A DNA stretch of 64,000 bases from Chaetomium olivaceum. Lineage: Eukaryota; Ascomycota; Sordariomycetes; Sordariales; Chaetomiaceae. This document shows positions 1 to 11,169 of the stretch, one piece after another. The position numbers were made by a program, and so were the translations under genes. The number at the start of each line of letters is the position of its first letter. Position 1 is the first letter of the stretch. A model generated the notes under the pieces. The model saw only the letters and a program-made list of their open reading frames with translations. It was not told the DNA's origin and made no database searches. The stretch spans positions 1-64,000 of the forward strand of contig JAYWVB010000003.1 of assembly GCA_039881045.1 (NCBI GenBank). The letters run 5' to 3'.

Positions 1-3000
1 CAGTGGGATGGCGACAAAGCTGGCCGGAAGGGAAGGAGCACACGGACGACAATGGATCCGTGATTCGATGCGGAGTTTAAGCCTGGGGTTTATTTTGGCC
101 AGTCGGCAGGTGCGCTGGCGAACGAGGCCCAGGCAATGGTCTGGTCTCACAAGGACCCGGAAGGAAGGCGGATGGCGCCGGTCTCTTTCTATTAGTCAAG
201 GAACCGGCGTGTTAGGTAACAGGAAGGTTCGCGACGGCCGCCGTGCGGGGAAGATGCGAGCGACGGAATTTGGATCCGCAAATTGAATTCGTGAGCCTCC
301 CGTTTGGCGATGCACTGAGCCCTTGATTGATGGCTGATGGCGTGGATTCGAGGGCAACGGTCCCAGTGAATTAAAAAAGCGCGGCTCTGCAGGGGTCGTG
401 GAGTGCAAGCTGTGTGTCGCTGTTGAAAATCGAATTCCTCGCGTTGCGGTTGGCTTGCGGGGTGCTGCGAGCGGGCGAGACCGGGTTGAGCGAGTGGGCA
501 GCACCCTTGGTGGGTGGGTGTGACAACGGTGATTCGGGAAGTTCGATGTTGGAATGAGTCAAACGACAAAGGCCCCGCGGAGAACAGCGGACGGGAATAT
601 ACAGAATATTCGGTGGTGTTGTCGGACGAAAGCAAACAATATTAAAGGACGAGTGCTGGACAATGTACCGTTCCGGGAGGTAGGAGTCATCGGTTTAAGT
701 GGGCGTTGAGGAAGAAATACGTCAGGTGCAACTCCGATACAGGCCGAGAAATAACCTGGAAGCTGGCGAATTGACCACAATAAAGAGCCGCCCTCAAAAA
801 GCAGGACAGAGACACACAGATCAGCCCAAGAGACACACACCGTTCAGGCTGGCAAATCTCTTGACACGCGAGCTCCGACTGGGCGGCTGACCACAGACGT
901 GTTTGCCGCCTCCGCGGGGTTGCTGCACCACGACAAGTGGACAATCCATCCATTGACCTGAAATGTGGGAATATCCCGGCGTGGCAGATGGAGCTTTTGA
1001 GAGCGGAGGCCAGTCACAGGTTCGGCCCGTTGAAAATTTTCGCCTCGTGCACCTCCTCGTGTTTGCTGTCAGTTTCTGGGCGACACAGCCCATAAAAAGC
1101 CAGTCGTTTACCCAACTGCCAGGCTCATGTATTGCTGCGCAGCCGTTGATCACAAGCGGCGACCGACGCGCGAAACGGCGCGGAGTTGACGAATTCGATG
1201 CCAAGTTCAATTGGTCCGGACCGGCCTCTCGAATTCCACCCTTGCCACCCACCCCAAAAATGAACCGAGCTTCGATGGCACGCCACAAACATCATGTTGC
1301 ATAGTGGGAGCTGAGAGCGCAGGAGCTTCGAGATACGTAATGGCTTGCACCTCTCCTCCACCGACCACAACTGGGACGTCACATCGGCAAGTTGCAAAAT
1401 GCAGTTAATTGCCCACTTGCGAGAAGACTGCGATGATCACATTGACGAAGCATGCACGACACGCGATGGCTCGCCGCTCTCTTTCCGCAAACGTATCTAG
1501 TTGAGCTGTGGGAGGTTTCGAAACATTCATCTTACCTAATCACTGAAACCTCAACTCGTTGTTTGGTACTCATTTTCATTTTTACATTAGGTAGCTTCTT
1601 GATCGCGGGGTTCTTTTTGTCGCTTAACTCGGCCCAACTCGATCATCTGAAAGACGAAGTCGCACGAGGAGGGCTCTTTGATGCAGATACCCAAAGGACC
1701 ACTCAGCCACTGCTGTCGGGCGATGCGTGATGCTTGCGATGGCTGATGTTGAGACACGGAATAAACGCAACGCCTCAACGCCGAGAAGCTGGCGAGCTGA
1801 CAAGCTGACGGCCGAGCCGACCGATGCCCCTTTTCCGGTCGGTCTCCGATGCTGACATTTCACGGTAGCAAGTGATTCATCTGTTGAGCCAAGGCGAACA
1901 TCAGGCGGGCGTTGGCCATCCCCTTCTCACCAGGCCGTTCACGTGGTGTCTGATCACCTGAGCCATTGGAGCTCGGCCTCGCCCCGCCTATGCGGCAAGG
2001 GTCATCGAAGTCCGGGGGAGCCGCTTGCAGCCGCGCCGCGCTAGCGAGGCTTTCCCCCTGCTGCTTGTTTTCGCGTCCCTGCACTGACTTTTTCCTTTTT
2101 GGCCTTTTGTGCTGGGCTGAACCTGGCACTTTTGGACCCCCAAGATTCGGTCGACCAATCTGGGTTCAAGGTCGCATCGTGGCTGGGTCGGGACCCGGCA
2201 GCTTGCCGACCCGATCTCCGACTCCGGCCCGTAGACTGGCCTGGCCCATTCAAAAACATTTAACTTATCTGATCGGCTTTGAATGAGGCGGTTGAGTCGA
2301 CTTCAAATCTTACGGTTGAGCTCCAGCAATGGTCGACTCTGATCAGACGACGGGGGATCACCTCCAAACCGCGTTCCCTTCCCCTCAAAAGCCAGCCCGA
2401 AGTTCTCGTCCGGGGATGCTGAAACTGCAACGTGGTATTTCGAGGCTCACATGACCGCTTTCTGCATGCCACCTCAGCACCTCAGCAAAACCGTTCGTCC
2501 CGCCCTTGCTGATCGCGTCTCGGCAGCATGCAGTCGTCAAACGCCCAACAAATCCGACCTGTTCTCGTCTCGGTGGCCGCCAAGCCAACAGCCAGGCCCA
2601 GATGGATCCGAAATTCGATGATCGCCATCTGATGAAAAGGCACAAGCTTCAGAGCAGGGAGAACCCGCAAGGTTCGCAAGGTTCACAGGGCCGGGAGCAG
2701 GAGCACAGCTCCTCAAAAGGGACAGAGAAACCCGCTGCCAAGCAACTACCGTGGCATCCAAATACAATCCGTGCACCACCAGCACATGGAAGAGGATGGA
2801 AGCTGCAGCATCTGCAAGCTGCAGGCAAGCTGCAAGGTGCAAAGCAACCCAACCGCAACGGAACGAGGACCACAAGAAGGCGGGAAAAAACAGGGTTCTG
2901 GTGCACACCGCAGCTGCGGCCCCGATATGCCGTACATCTTGTGTCACCACACCATTAACCCAGATAGGTAATCAACCACGGATCAGTGCCAGATAAAATG

Positions 3001-3334
3001 GATTCAGACCCCATCAACGGATTACATACACCACATCCATCCATCCATCCATCCATCGAGCCAGCGTGTCGCGACAGCAGCGTCCAAGCGCCGTTCTTGA
3101 AAGCGACCCTAAACTCCGAAATAGAAAACAACACACTAACTCCAGGTCAAGCGACTGCTACGTCCCCTCCAAAAGTCCCAAACCAACAACACCGGGGAGT
3201 TTACGAAGACGGGAACACTGTGACAAAACAACAGAGCGACGAGGAAAACCGATGCGGAGAGAGGGAGGTGCGCGGGGGCGGGGGCGGTGAAAGTGAACAA
3301 AACATGCCCAGCCTGTTCGCCCAGCCACGGCCGT
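1..3334. other. Intergenic, no identifiable gene
   Basis: No open frame here looks like a known family. The longest frames (about 150 codons, both strands) have mixed composition and no splice-linked continuation. The segment lies beyond the 3' end of the ING gene. A short (ATCC)n tract is near 3,036-3,058. It may hold the promoter of a gene left of the window or an untranslated RNA, but nothing in the sequence proves either. Confidence 0.5.
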
Positions 3335-5926
3335 TTACCTCCGCTCGGCGATCTTCAGCCGCTTCTTGCAATCCTCGCAGTACCATTTCGCTGCAAGAGA
3401 ATATAATCGTTAGCGCTGACCGTGCGTTACAAGCCAAGAGAAGGGGGTCAAGCGAAGGGATGGGGTCGAAAAGACGGAATTGATCGGGAGGGGATCAACA
3501 CCATCACCACATAGAAAGAAAGAAAGAAAGACAGAAAGAAAATAAAAAAGAACATACCATTCCCCTTCGGCGCCACCTTCAACCCCACACACTCGAGGTG
3601 GAACCACTCGCGCGGGCAGCCATCCCCATCACACGCGACCATCTCGCCGTAGCTGACCTGGTTGCAGTAGCAGTACAGGTCCTCGTCGGCCACCTCCTGC
3701 TCCTCCTCTTCCTCGTCGTCGTCGTCATCTGCCGTGGGGGCGGGGGCACCACCAGTACTGCTGCCGCTGCCGCTGCCGCCCTTGGTGTTGGCTGCTGTTG
3801 CCGCTGCTGCTGCTGCTGCCGTGTTTTTGTGACCGCCGTCCTTCTTGGTGCCCAGTGCCGCTGCCGCCGCCGACGCTGACGCTGTTGCCGACTGGCGCTG
3901 AGTCCTTGTCTTTGTCCTTGTTGTTTTTCTTTCTCCTTGGTTGCGGCGCCCGCGCCGGTAGAGGCTGAAGCGGCGGCGGCGGCGGCTTGCTGCTGGGCGT
4001 GCGCCGCGGCCGTGGCGGAGATGGAGGCGCCCTTTTTGTGGCTCCGCTTCGTTGTCGGGGCGACGGTGGTGGCTGTGTTTCCTGAGGGGCCGGTGCCGGC
4101 CGTGCCGCTGACGCCTTCTGCGTTGATATTGTTGTTATTATTGTTGCGCGACGGCCGGGAGCGGGCTGTTGTGGGAGCGGCTGTCGACGGTGCGGCCTCG
4201 GCAAATGTTGCGGTGGCCGGTGTGGACGGCTTGCTTGCTCGGCCGCTCTTAGTCCTAGCCATGGCTACCGACGCGGGCTGGATGGCGAGGGGCGCCGTTT
4301 CCTTAACAGGTGGGGCAGGTTCGTCGCTGGGTTTTGTCGCCGTTTCCTTTTTGTTGCTGTTTTGTGCTGGCTCTGTTGCTGGCTGGGGCGCCTCAGTTTC
4401 TGGCTTCACAAGACTTGGTTTGTTCATGATGGGGATAGTAGCCTCCTTCTGGATCTTTGCGTCTGTGTTTGTCCTCGCCCCAGTACTCGCATGACCCAAT
4501 TCAGGCGTGCCTTGCGGATTCCCGTTCGGCTTGCTCGATGTCGCCGATGGCAGAGGCTGCCGTGCGCCGTCAACATTCGACTGTATGGAGTTCTGGCGCG
4601 CCCGAGAGGAGGCAGGTCTAGGTGCTGTAACCGACGGCGCTGGTGAGCCGCGCCGGACGGGGTCGGGAAATGATCCGATGACGGGCGAAGATGTGACGGA
4701 CGGCGACATGGCGGCTGCGGTCCTGCTGTTCAGTTGGTTAGCCATGCCCATAAACAAGAAAATTATTAGACTAAAACACACCTCTTCTTTGCCTGTCCGC
4801 TTGATGACGGGAGTGCCTTGCGTTTCTTGTTCCCGCTCTCAGGAGCAGGCGTCTCCCTCGGACTCGTCGTCCTTTGCTTCGCGGCGCTTGTCCCAAACAC
4901 AGACCCCATCGCGCGCTCCGTAGGGGTTCCTCCATTAGGCTTTGCCTCCACTTTGCGTCTCTTGCCGGTAGGGGCAGCCCCCGGAGGGCCAGGAGTAATA
5001 CCGAGGCCGACTGGTCCAGAGTCAGGAAGAGGCTTCCGCGACTTCCCCCCCGGCGCTTTCTTCCCGCCGTCCTGCGCCTTATCGCCGTCCGCATCAGCAG
5101 CTTGGTTCTTAGCGCTCTTCTTGGCAGCCATAGCCTGCTTCCTGTCGCTGCTACGAGCAGCGGCCTCCTCGGCGAGGGCCTGGGCGGCCGCGGAGAGAGT
5201 AGCAGCGCCTTCACGGCGTGACCGCTCTGCCTGCTTATCGTTGGCCTTCGCCTGTCTGTTTTCAACATATGCCCAATGTGTAGCGCTACCCCATTTTGCT
5301 TCCTCGCTGAACTCGGCCTCAAGGTGTGGCCAGACGTCCTCGATGCGGGACAGTTGTTTCTGTAGGGCGTCATTGGCAGTAGCAATGACGTGGTTCTTTT
5401 CTTCCAGAGACACCAGCATTTCTTGTATTTTTAAAGCCGTGTCGCGGAAGATGGTACGGCGGGGGATGTTGGCGGGATCGAACACGCTACTGGCCGCGCC
5501 ATCGGAGGAGGGTGCCGAGGGGTTGGCGGGCTCGGTGGTGCTGTTGTGGGCGCTAATGGGTGCAGACACTGAGGCAACGCTGCTCGACGCATCATTGAGC
5601 GGCCTAGCTAGTTCTAGGGCGGGAGTATTGACAGCGCTGTGGAGGAGTTGGAGAAGGGCGGCTTCGGGCGCGAAAATCTTAGCGTCGACTTCCTTCAGGA
5701 GGGTAAAGTGTCGAACGAGTTCTTTCGGAAGGGCGGTGATGGCATCGGTAAAGTGGGTAACCCCCGGTAGAATATCGATAGGTTGTTCCGCCGCAGGAGC
5801 ACTTGCTAGCGAGTTGGCGCGATTGAGAGAGGATGTGCGTGGTGGGTTGACTCGCGTCTGGCGCACTGGCTGTCTGCGACTCGAACCGGTCGCGCCCTCA
5901 GGCGCTGGTGGTTTTGCCGTTTTCAT
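3335..5926 (-). CDS. ING-family PHD-finger chromatin protein (Pho23/Yng-like)
   Basis: Subunit type found in histone acetyltransferase or deacetylase complexes; the PHD finger reads the histone H3 tail in the nucleus. Exons run 5926-4782, 4725-3558 and 3390-3335; introns 4726-4781 and 3391-3557 have GT/AG ends and a GCTAAC branch site. Residues about 45-120 match the ING N-terminal helix, including LPKELVRHFTLLKEVDAKI. A long Ala/Ser/Pro/Thr/Gln linker follows, then an acidic stretch and a C-terminal PHD with CYCNQVSYGEMVACD, EWFHLECVGL and, across the last intron, KWYCEDCKKR. The CYCNQV variant resembles Pho23 more than Yng2. Length is about 789 aa if the frame is mended. Anomaly: the frame of exon 2 changes between about 3,960 and 3,735, with no canonical intron there. 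ING assignment is firm; which complex is inference. Confidence 0.85.
3391..3557 (-). other. Last intron of the ING gene, containing an (AAAG)n tract
   Basis: The donor GTATGT lies directly after the PHD codons and the acceptor CTTGCAG is at 3391, with a GCTAAC branch site about 20 nt upstream. The intron separates the two halves of the PHD zinc ligands. It holds a purine-rich AAAG/AAAT tract (plus-strand positions about 3,521-3,550). Confidence 0.8.
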
Positions 5927-6644
5927 AGCGAGTCGAGAAGAAAAACTGCAATAGTAATACGGTGAACGGACTGTTAACTCGGGAAAGTTAACGGCGGGCT
6001 GTTCGAAAAGACGAGGAGGATGGAGGGAGGAGGGCCAGGTCTGGCGTGGTCGCCGTCTTTGTCGAGTGCCGGTAAGCTTGGCCGGAAGGAATTAGAAATT
6101 CAAATTAGAGCTATGTCAATAGATGGAATGGTTGCGAGGGCATATCTCAAAGTCGACGGCACGCTAAAATCCACATCTGACACGCTGGTTTTCTGTTTTC
6201 TTCGAGAACAGGGAAAAAAGGATGCTTTCGAAGCGCGGGATCTTTCCCACCAGCGACCGGGCCGGGCAGCACCCAGCACCGCCCACCAACGAGCAGCGGC
6301 TTTCTCCTGGTTGTGGGGAGCAATTTTGTGGGGCTTCCATTGGACAGAACGCTCTGATACGTCACCGCTCCCGGAAGAAGATAAGATAAGAGGGGGCAAG
6401 CAAGGCACACGAACGCGCAGAGAGCTCGAGAGCCTACCAATTGGCTCAGCTGTGTGCATTTTGACACCCCCTCGATCCTCTATTAGTTGAATATCTGGAG
6501 CGCAGTCTAACACGAGGGTCTCGAATATGCAAAATAATGAAGAATATCCGGCTTGCCACTGTCCCAAACGCCTCGCCCCGTGCAATGTCTATCATGACAT
6601 TTCTATTACATTAAAAACGAAACCAGACTCTAGTTGCCAGCGCT
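5927..6644. promoter_or_regulatory. Intergenic: ING promoter and RER2 3' region
   Basis: The two flanking genes point the same way, so this 0.7-kb gap should contain the RER2-like 3' UTR and the ING promoter. No open frame or strong motif is evident. Confidence 0.45.
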
Positions 6645-7837
6645 TCATGCCTCCTTCACCCGTCGCCGCGGCCGCTCGTCCCTCGCCTGCTGCTTCTGTC
6701 GCCATTGCCACTCCACCAGCACCGGGAGGAAGCTCCACAGGTCGAATTCGGGCCAAAAACACTTGAGGAAGAAAATGTCGGTGTTCTGATGGCACTGCCA
6801 CAGCATGAAGTCGCTCAGGCGCTCGACGCCACTAGTCCTGACAAAGATGTCGAGCGGCGGGCAGCCGGCCGTGTACATGTGGCTCTCGATGGTCTCCGAG
6901 GTGATCGTTTCGGCGTTAGGGTATATGGCCACCGTCTCCTCGTCGCCACCGCCCTTGACGGCCGCCGAGTCAGAGTGAAGAGTCGTCGCGGTCGACACAG
7001 CGTCGTCTTGGTCGTCGGACTGCACCGAGGACGGGGTTGGGGACGGCGATTCCCTGATAGGCTCAAGAGGGTCCGGCTTGCCGGCTTGTTTGGACAGGAT
7101 CTTCTGCGTTATCCTGCTCTGAGAAAACGGGGTGCTGTGCGGACGTGGGGTGGTCGAGTACTCCCGAACCGTGGTCCGAATCGCAGTCGTCATCTCCTCC
7201 CTGGACGTGTAGGGGAAGCAAATGTTGAGAACGCAACTAGAAGGGGTTGTTAGCCTATGCCTGTGACGTTTGCGGCGCGTGATGGGTTTCCTACTCGGTG
7301 TTGTTTTGCGTCGTAGCCGCCGCCCTCTCCACAACCTCGAGGACATCCGGCGGGATCAGATCGAGACGCCCCAGCACCTTCACACGCGCGCCATATCGGT
7401 CAAGCAGCTCTCCGTGTTGTATGAGCTGTTCTAGTTTAAGTTTGGCAAGCTGCATAAGCCCGTCGACCTCGTACTTGGGGCGGTGGAAGTTCTCGAGACT
7501 GAAGGCGTAAACCGTCACGACCTTGACGCCACACTTGTAACAGACCTCGAGCACCTGCCAATGCAAGTTAGTTAGCGCATCGAGGGGGCTGGGTGGAAGA
7601 GACAAGCGCACGCACCCTAGCAAGAGCCTCAAAGCCCAAATGATGACCCTCGATTGTTTCTATCTTGTGGCTCCGCGCGTACCGGCGGTTGCCGTCCATC
7701 TCAAATGCGACATGTTGCGGGATCGGCCCTTGCGACAGAGCGCCGATGAGGGTCGAGCGGAGGCGGTTGAGGGCCCATTCGGCGGGGGGTGAGCTCATAA
7801 ACCAGCTGCGTATCCGGGAAAGATACAAATCGGACAT
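6645..7837 (-). CDS. RER2: cis-Prenyltransferase, dehydrodolichyl diphosphate synthase (Rer2/Srt1 type)
   Basis: Extends farnesyl diphosphate with isopentenyl diphosphate in cis to make dolichol precursors for glycosylation at the ER. Exons 7837-7616, 7554-7295 and 7236-6645 give 357 aa; both introns (61 and 58 nt) have GCTAAC branch sites. Visible family regions are HVAFEMDGNRRYAR (catalytic Asp near residue 48), VYAFSLENFHRP, NICFPYTSREE and, near the C-terminus, FVRTSGVERLSDFMLWQ. Between the last two lies an acidic, Ser/Pro/Thr-rich insert of about 80 residues, so the protein is longer than the usual 280-300 aa. Eukaryotic enzymes of this class need an Nus1/NgBR partner, which is not in the window. 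RER2 versus SRT1 cannot be decided here. Confidence 0.93.
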
Positions 7838-8571
7838 GGTGGCGTTGCGGTAGGGTGTGTGGTCTGACCAAGAAGAGACAAGAAGATGCGGCGCAAATCA
7901 ATCACGAAATCTATTTTTCAGGAAGCGTGTTGTGTTTGTTTTAAGGAACAATTCGACATGCTAGAAACCAGATTGCTAAAAACGAAAAACGAAAGAATGC
8001 CCAGACTCAGCCAGGATTACGAACAGGTTGATGATGAAGGAGTGGTCAGCCAAGGGTGAAATTGTGGCTCTGCGAATAGCGAACTTGCAACTGGAAGGTC
8101 CGTCAATTGCGTGTCGTGGAAGGTCGTGCGCCTCTGAGGTGGGTCCTGGATTTTCCATCTGATCGGCCGACGGATGTCATTGTGACCCACCCGAACCACC
8201 GTTTGGTGGTACGTCCCTGACCGGCTGCCCTGAGCAGGTGAGGCGTTCTTGGCGACAAAGGCCAGTGCATACGTTGCGGGCACTACATGGCAAGTGTCAA
8301 CATCGAGTTTGACTTGGCCGCAACTTCCGTCCCGCCATCCCGAGACTCAACCCGAAATCTTCTTTTTCCGCTCCCCAGCCCGAGACCGCCATCGAGCGGT
8401 CGAACTGCCTCTTAGTTCCCTTGCGCTGGATTTTGAATCGAAACACATGCGGTTGAAATCCGGTCATTCTCAAACGAGTGCATTTCCGTTGCTTTCGACA
8501 TATATCATGTCCAAGTAGCGGTATCCCAAGTTCCGACCTAAAAAAGGAGAAGCGAAGAGAAATCCGCAGCC
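7838..8571. promoter_or_regulatory. Divergent promoter between RER2-like and Dsc2-like genes
   Basis: A 734-nt gap separates two start codons pointing away from each other, so both promoters lie here. No TATA box or known factor site is convincing. Confidence 0.5.
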
Positions 8572-9469
8572 ATGTCTTTTGCGAGCACGCCCGTAACTCG
8601 CGTCCTGGTGATGGGGCTGATCGGGGCGTCGATCGGGGCCACCCTCTTCGATATCAAGCATTACTTCTATATCTCGGTCGGGACACACATCCTGCAATAC
8701 CGTCAAACATGGCGGGCGCTTACATGGCAACTGTGCTATACCAATTCGTCCGAAGTCCTCTTTGGCGCCATGGCTCTGTACAACCTCCGCATCGTTGAAA
8801 TGCAGTGGGGCTCGAGGAAATACGCTGTAGGTTACGCACGCACTCAGGCAGTGCAGTGAATGTGGGGTTGAAAAGGACAACTTGTTAACATCACGACAGT
8901 CGTTTGTCTTGGTATCCGGACTCCTCACGTCCATCATCCCGCCGATCCTCTTGACGGGAATTCTTCGACCCTTGAGCTGGGGGGTCTTTGACTTCCTGCC
9001 GGCCGGGCCCACGCCGCTCATCTTTGCCATCCTGGCGCAGTACTATGCCATGGTTCCGCACACTTACCAGTACAAGGTTGCGCTCTCTACGAGCGCCCCG
9101 ACTAGGAACGACGAAGCACCTGGGATCACGTTCTCGGACAAGTCGATCAAGTACTTCATGGCACTCCAGCTGGCGCTGTTCCAGTGGCCAGGCTCGCTCC
9201 TCGGTGCGGGAGTCGGGTGGCTTGTCGGCCAAGCTTGGCGCAGCGAACTGCTCCCGGGAGCCCTGACCGGCTGGCGTGTGCCGGGCTGGGTTGTGGGGAT
9301 GAGGGGCCAGAAGGGCAGCGACAGGTTCGAGGGGATGCGAAGGAGACTTGAGAGTGAAGGGGCCGCGACGGGAGCTACGTCAGGAGCCCAGCACCAGGCT
9401 GGGGGGGATGGGAACCGACGGAGGACCATGGGGCAGCAGCTTTTTGACGAGGTGCGCGGTGCCTTCTAG
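8572..9469 (+). CDS. Rhomboid-like membrane protein, Dsc2/UBAC2 type
   Basis: Resembles the pseudo-rhomboid Dsc2 subunit of the Golgi Dsc E3 ligase, which helps cleave SREBP-type factors. Exons 8572-8826 and 8900-9469 give 274 aa; the 73-nt intron runs GTAGGT to CGACAG with GTTAAC upstream. The first segment (about residues 10-28) is hydrophobic, followed by the rhomboid-like stretch WRALTWQLCYTNSSEVLFGA, a second hydrophobic block at about 86-112 (SFVLVSGLLTSIIPPILLTG) and two or three further segments to about residue 215. The tail is hydrophilic and ends with LFDEVRGAF. The C-terminal UBA domain of Dsc2/UBAC2 is not visible before the stop. Rhomboid catalytic Ser/His are not evident, in line with a pseudoprotease. 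Family placement is likely; function is inferred. Confidence 0.72.
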
Positions 9470-11169
9470 GCTGGACGCAGTGTGGTAGGGACAGTTGACC
9501 TTTTTCTTTAGTCTCCAATCAAGCCTTTACCTACCCGAAAACACATTCTCTGGTTGTTCGAGAGGACCAGAAGACAAACATCTTCCCCAGCTGGACTCTC
9601 TCCCCCACAAGGTATCATAGGATTCTTTCAGCTCGGGCCTCGAAACATGCGGCCCTCAGCGAAGTCGGCCAAGTGGTTTCTTTTTATAAACCCATCGCAT
9701 GTCTGCCCTGCGTAGTATGCACGTCAACCAACTACAATTTTCTCAAGGACGACGTGGAAGTCTAGAATTGCTTTTCCTCAAATGCCCTGCAGCTGAGCTG
9801 CCTTGTCCACTCATATGTGAGCTGGTCTATCCGCGCCACCATCACGACGAACAAACAAGCGAATGACAGAAGCCAAGACATTCAAGAGTAGCCCCGCTTC
9901 GGTGGTAAATCAACGCATGTTGGTTGAAGCTTGCCACCGCCGCTCATGTGCTGGCAGGAAGACCACATAACACCAGAGTCGATACAAGTGCTGATGTCGG
10001 CCAAATTTTGACTACCTATAGGGATGAAACGAAGATGATGCAGGAGCCCAAAGGATGGAAAGAAGCTGCGTTTACTCGGTTTAATTTCCGCTTAATCGAT
10101 GTCTTTTATCTGATTTTGGCTACTAAATATATTTATCTAGTTTCATTTACTCAACTCGTAACTTATATAGTTACTTATCTCGTTTTCTGTTTTTTATTCC
10201 ACCTCATCTTGTGTGGTTTTCTCTCCGTTGGAGTCGGGCTTTTTTTGGCCAGAGGACTTCTCCTTTCTACTTCCTAAAAATACAGAGCCGACATGCACCT
10301 GCACAGCCCAGCACAGTTCCCCAGACGCCAAGGATTCGCGTTCACAGGTGCCATTGGCCCACGCATCGGAGGGTCAGGCTGCTGGCTCTCCCAACGTCCC
10401 GGATCGGCTGAGTCCGAGCATATCCACAGCGCCTCCCAACGCAATTTGAGGCGAGGTCGGCACCAACTCATCCATCCCTGGTCACTGCGGCGTCTTCATT
10501 TTTTGCGACAATCATCGTACTTGGTAGTTGTTCATGGTGATTGTTACCCCGGCCTCATATACAGTGGACCGGCCCTCTTTTTGCGCCAAGTTTGTCTCTT
10601 TGTCTTTTTTTTCACTTTAGACGAGATTTCCGTCCCATCGACCAACAGTTCGGCCCGCTTTCTCTCCATCCTGCAGGGCCTAATTTCCACGTGCTCGTGT
10701 GCGAGTCGAAGACATCCCTCCCTGCCCAGTTTGCCAGTCACGGTGGGTGGGTGCACGAGTGTGACCTGGTTTCAGGGACCAAATACCCACTTTCGCGCTG
10801 CATCCCCTTCTTTGCCCCAGACAGACCTCCCGTCGCGCGCTTGCTCCCGAAATTGAGAACTCGGTCCGCCCGTCACTTTGCCCGTCTCTCACGCCGGTCC
10901 CTCCGGGTCGCATCCACGAATAACTACCCAAACTCCGACGACAACCCCAGACCTCGGCTTTGCCGTGACGCATGGATTCATAGTTGGAAGCGCTCCTCGC
11001 GTCCCACTGCACAAAGCGAGTCGGACGTCGAATTTCCCCTGGGGCCGGATCGTTTCTTTGCATAATGCCTTTCTGGAAAACTCATTCTTAATTAATATTC
11101 AGCCCACGGTTTCCATACACACACGATGAACGGCGCGACTATGAGGTTAGGCGGCTCGCGGGAGGGGGG
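9470..11169. other. Intergenic: Dsc2-like 3' region and 5' leader of the Uds1 gene
   Basis: About 9,470-9,920 has no open frame. About 10,080-10,200 is AT-rich, and about 10,240-11,060 is pyrimidine-rich as in fungal 5' leaders. A possible acceptor (TATTCAG, ending 11,102) precedes an open stretch in the Uds1 frame, so an upstream exon may exist; I could not find its donor or start. Confidence 0.4.

Noticed and set aside
3036..3058. Short direct repeats suggesting a CRISPR-like array
   Set aside because: A simple (ATCC)n microsatellite without spacers; the organism is eukaryotic.
4818..5954. 378-codon open frame on the plus strand
   Set aside because: Antisense shadow of ING exon 1, which has family motifs and valid splice sites.
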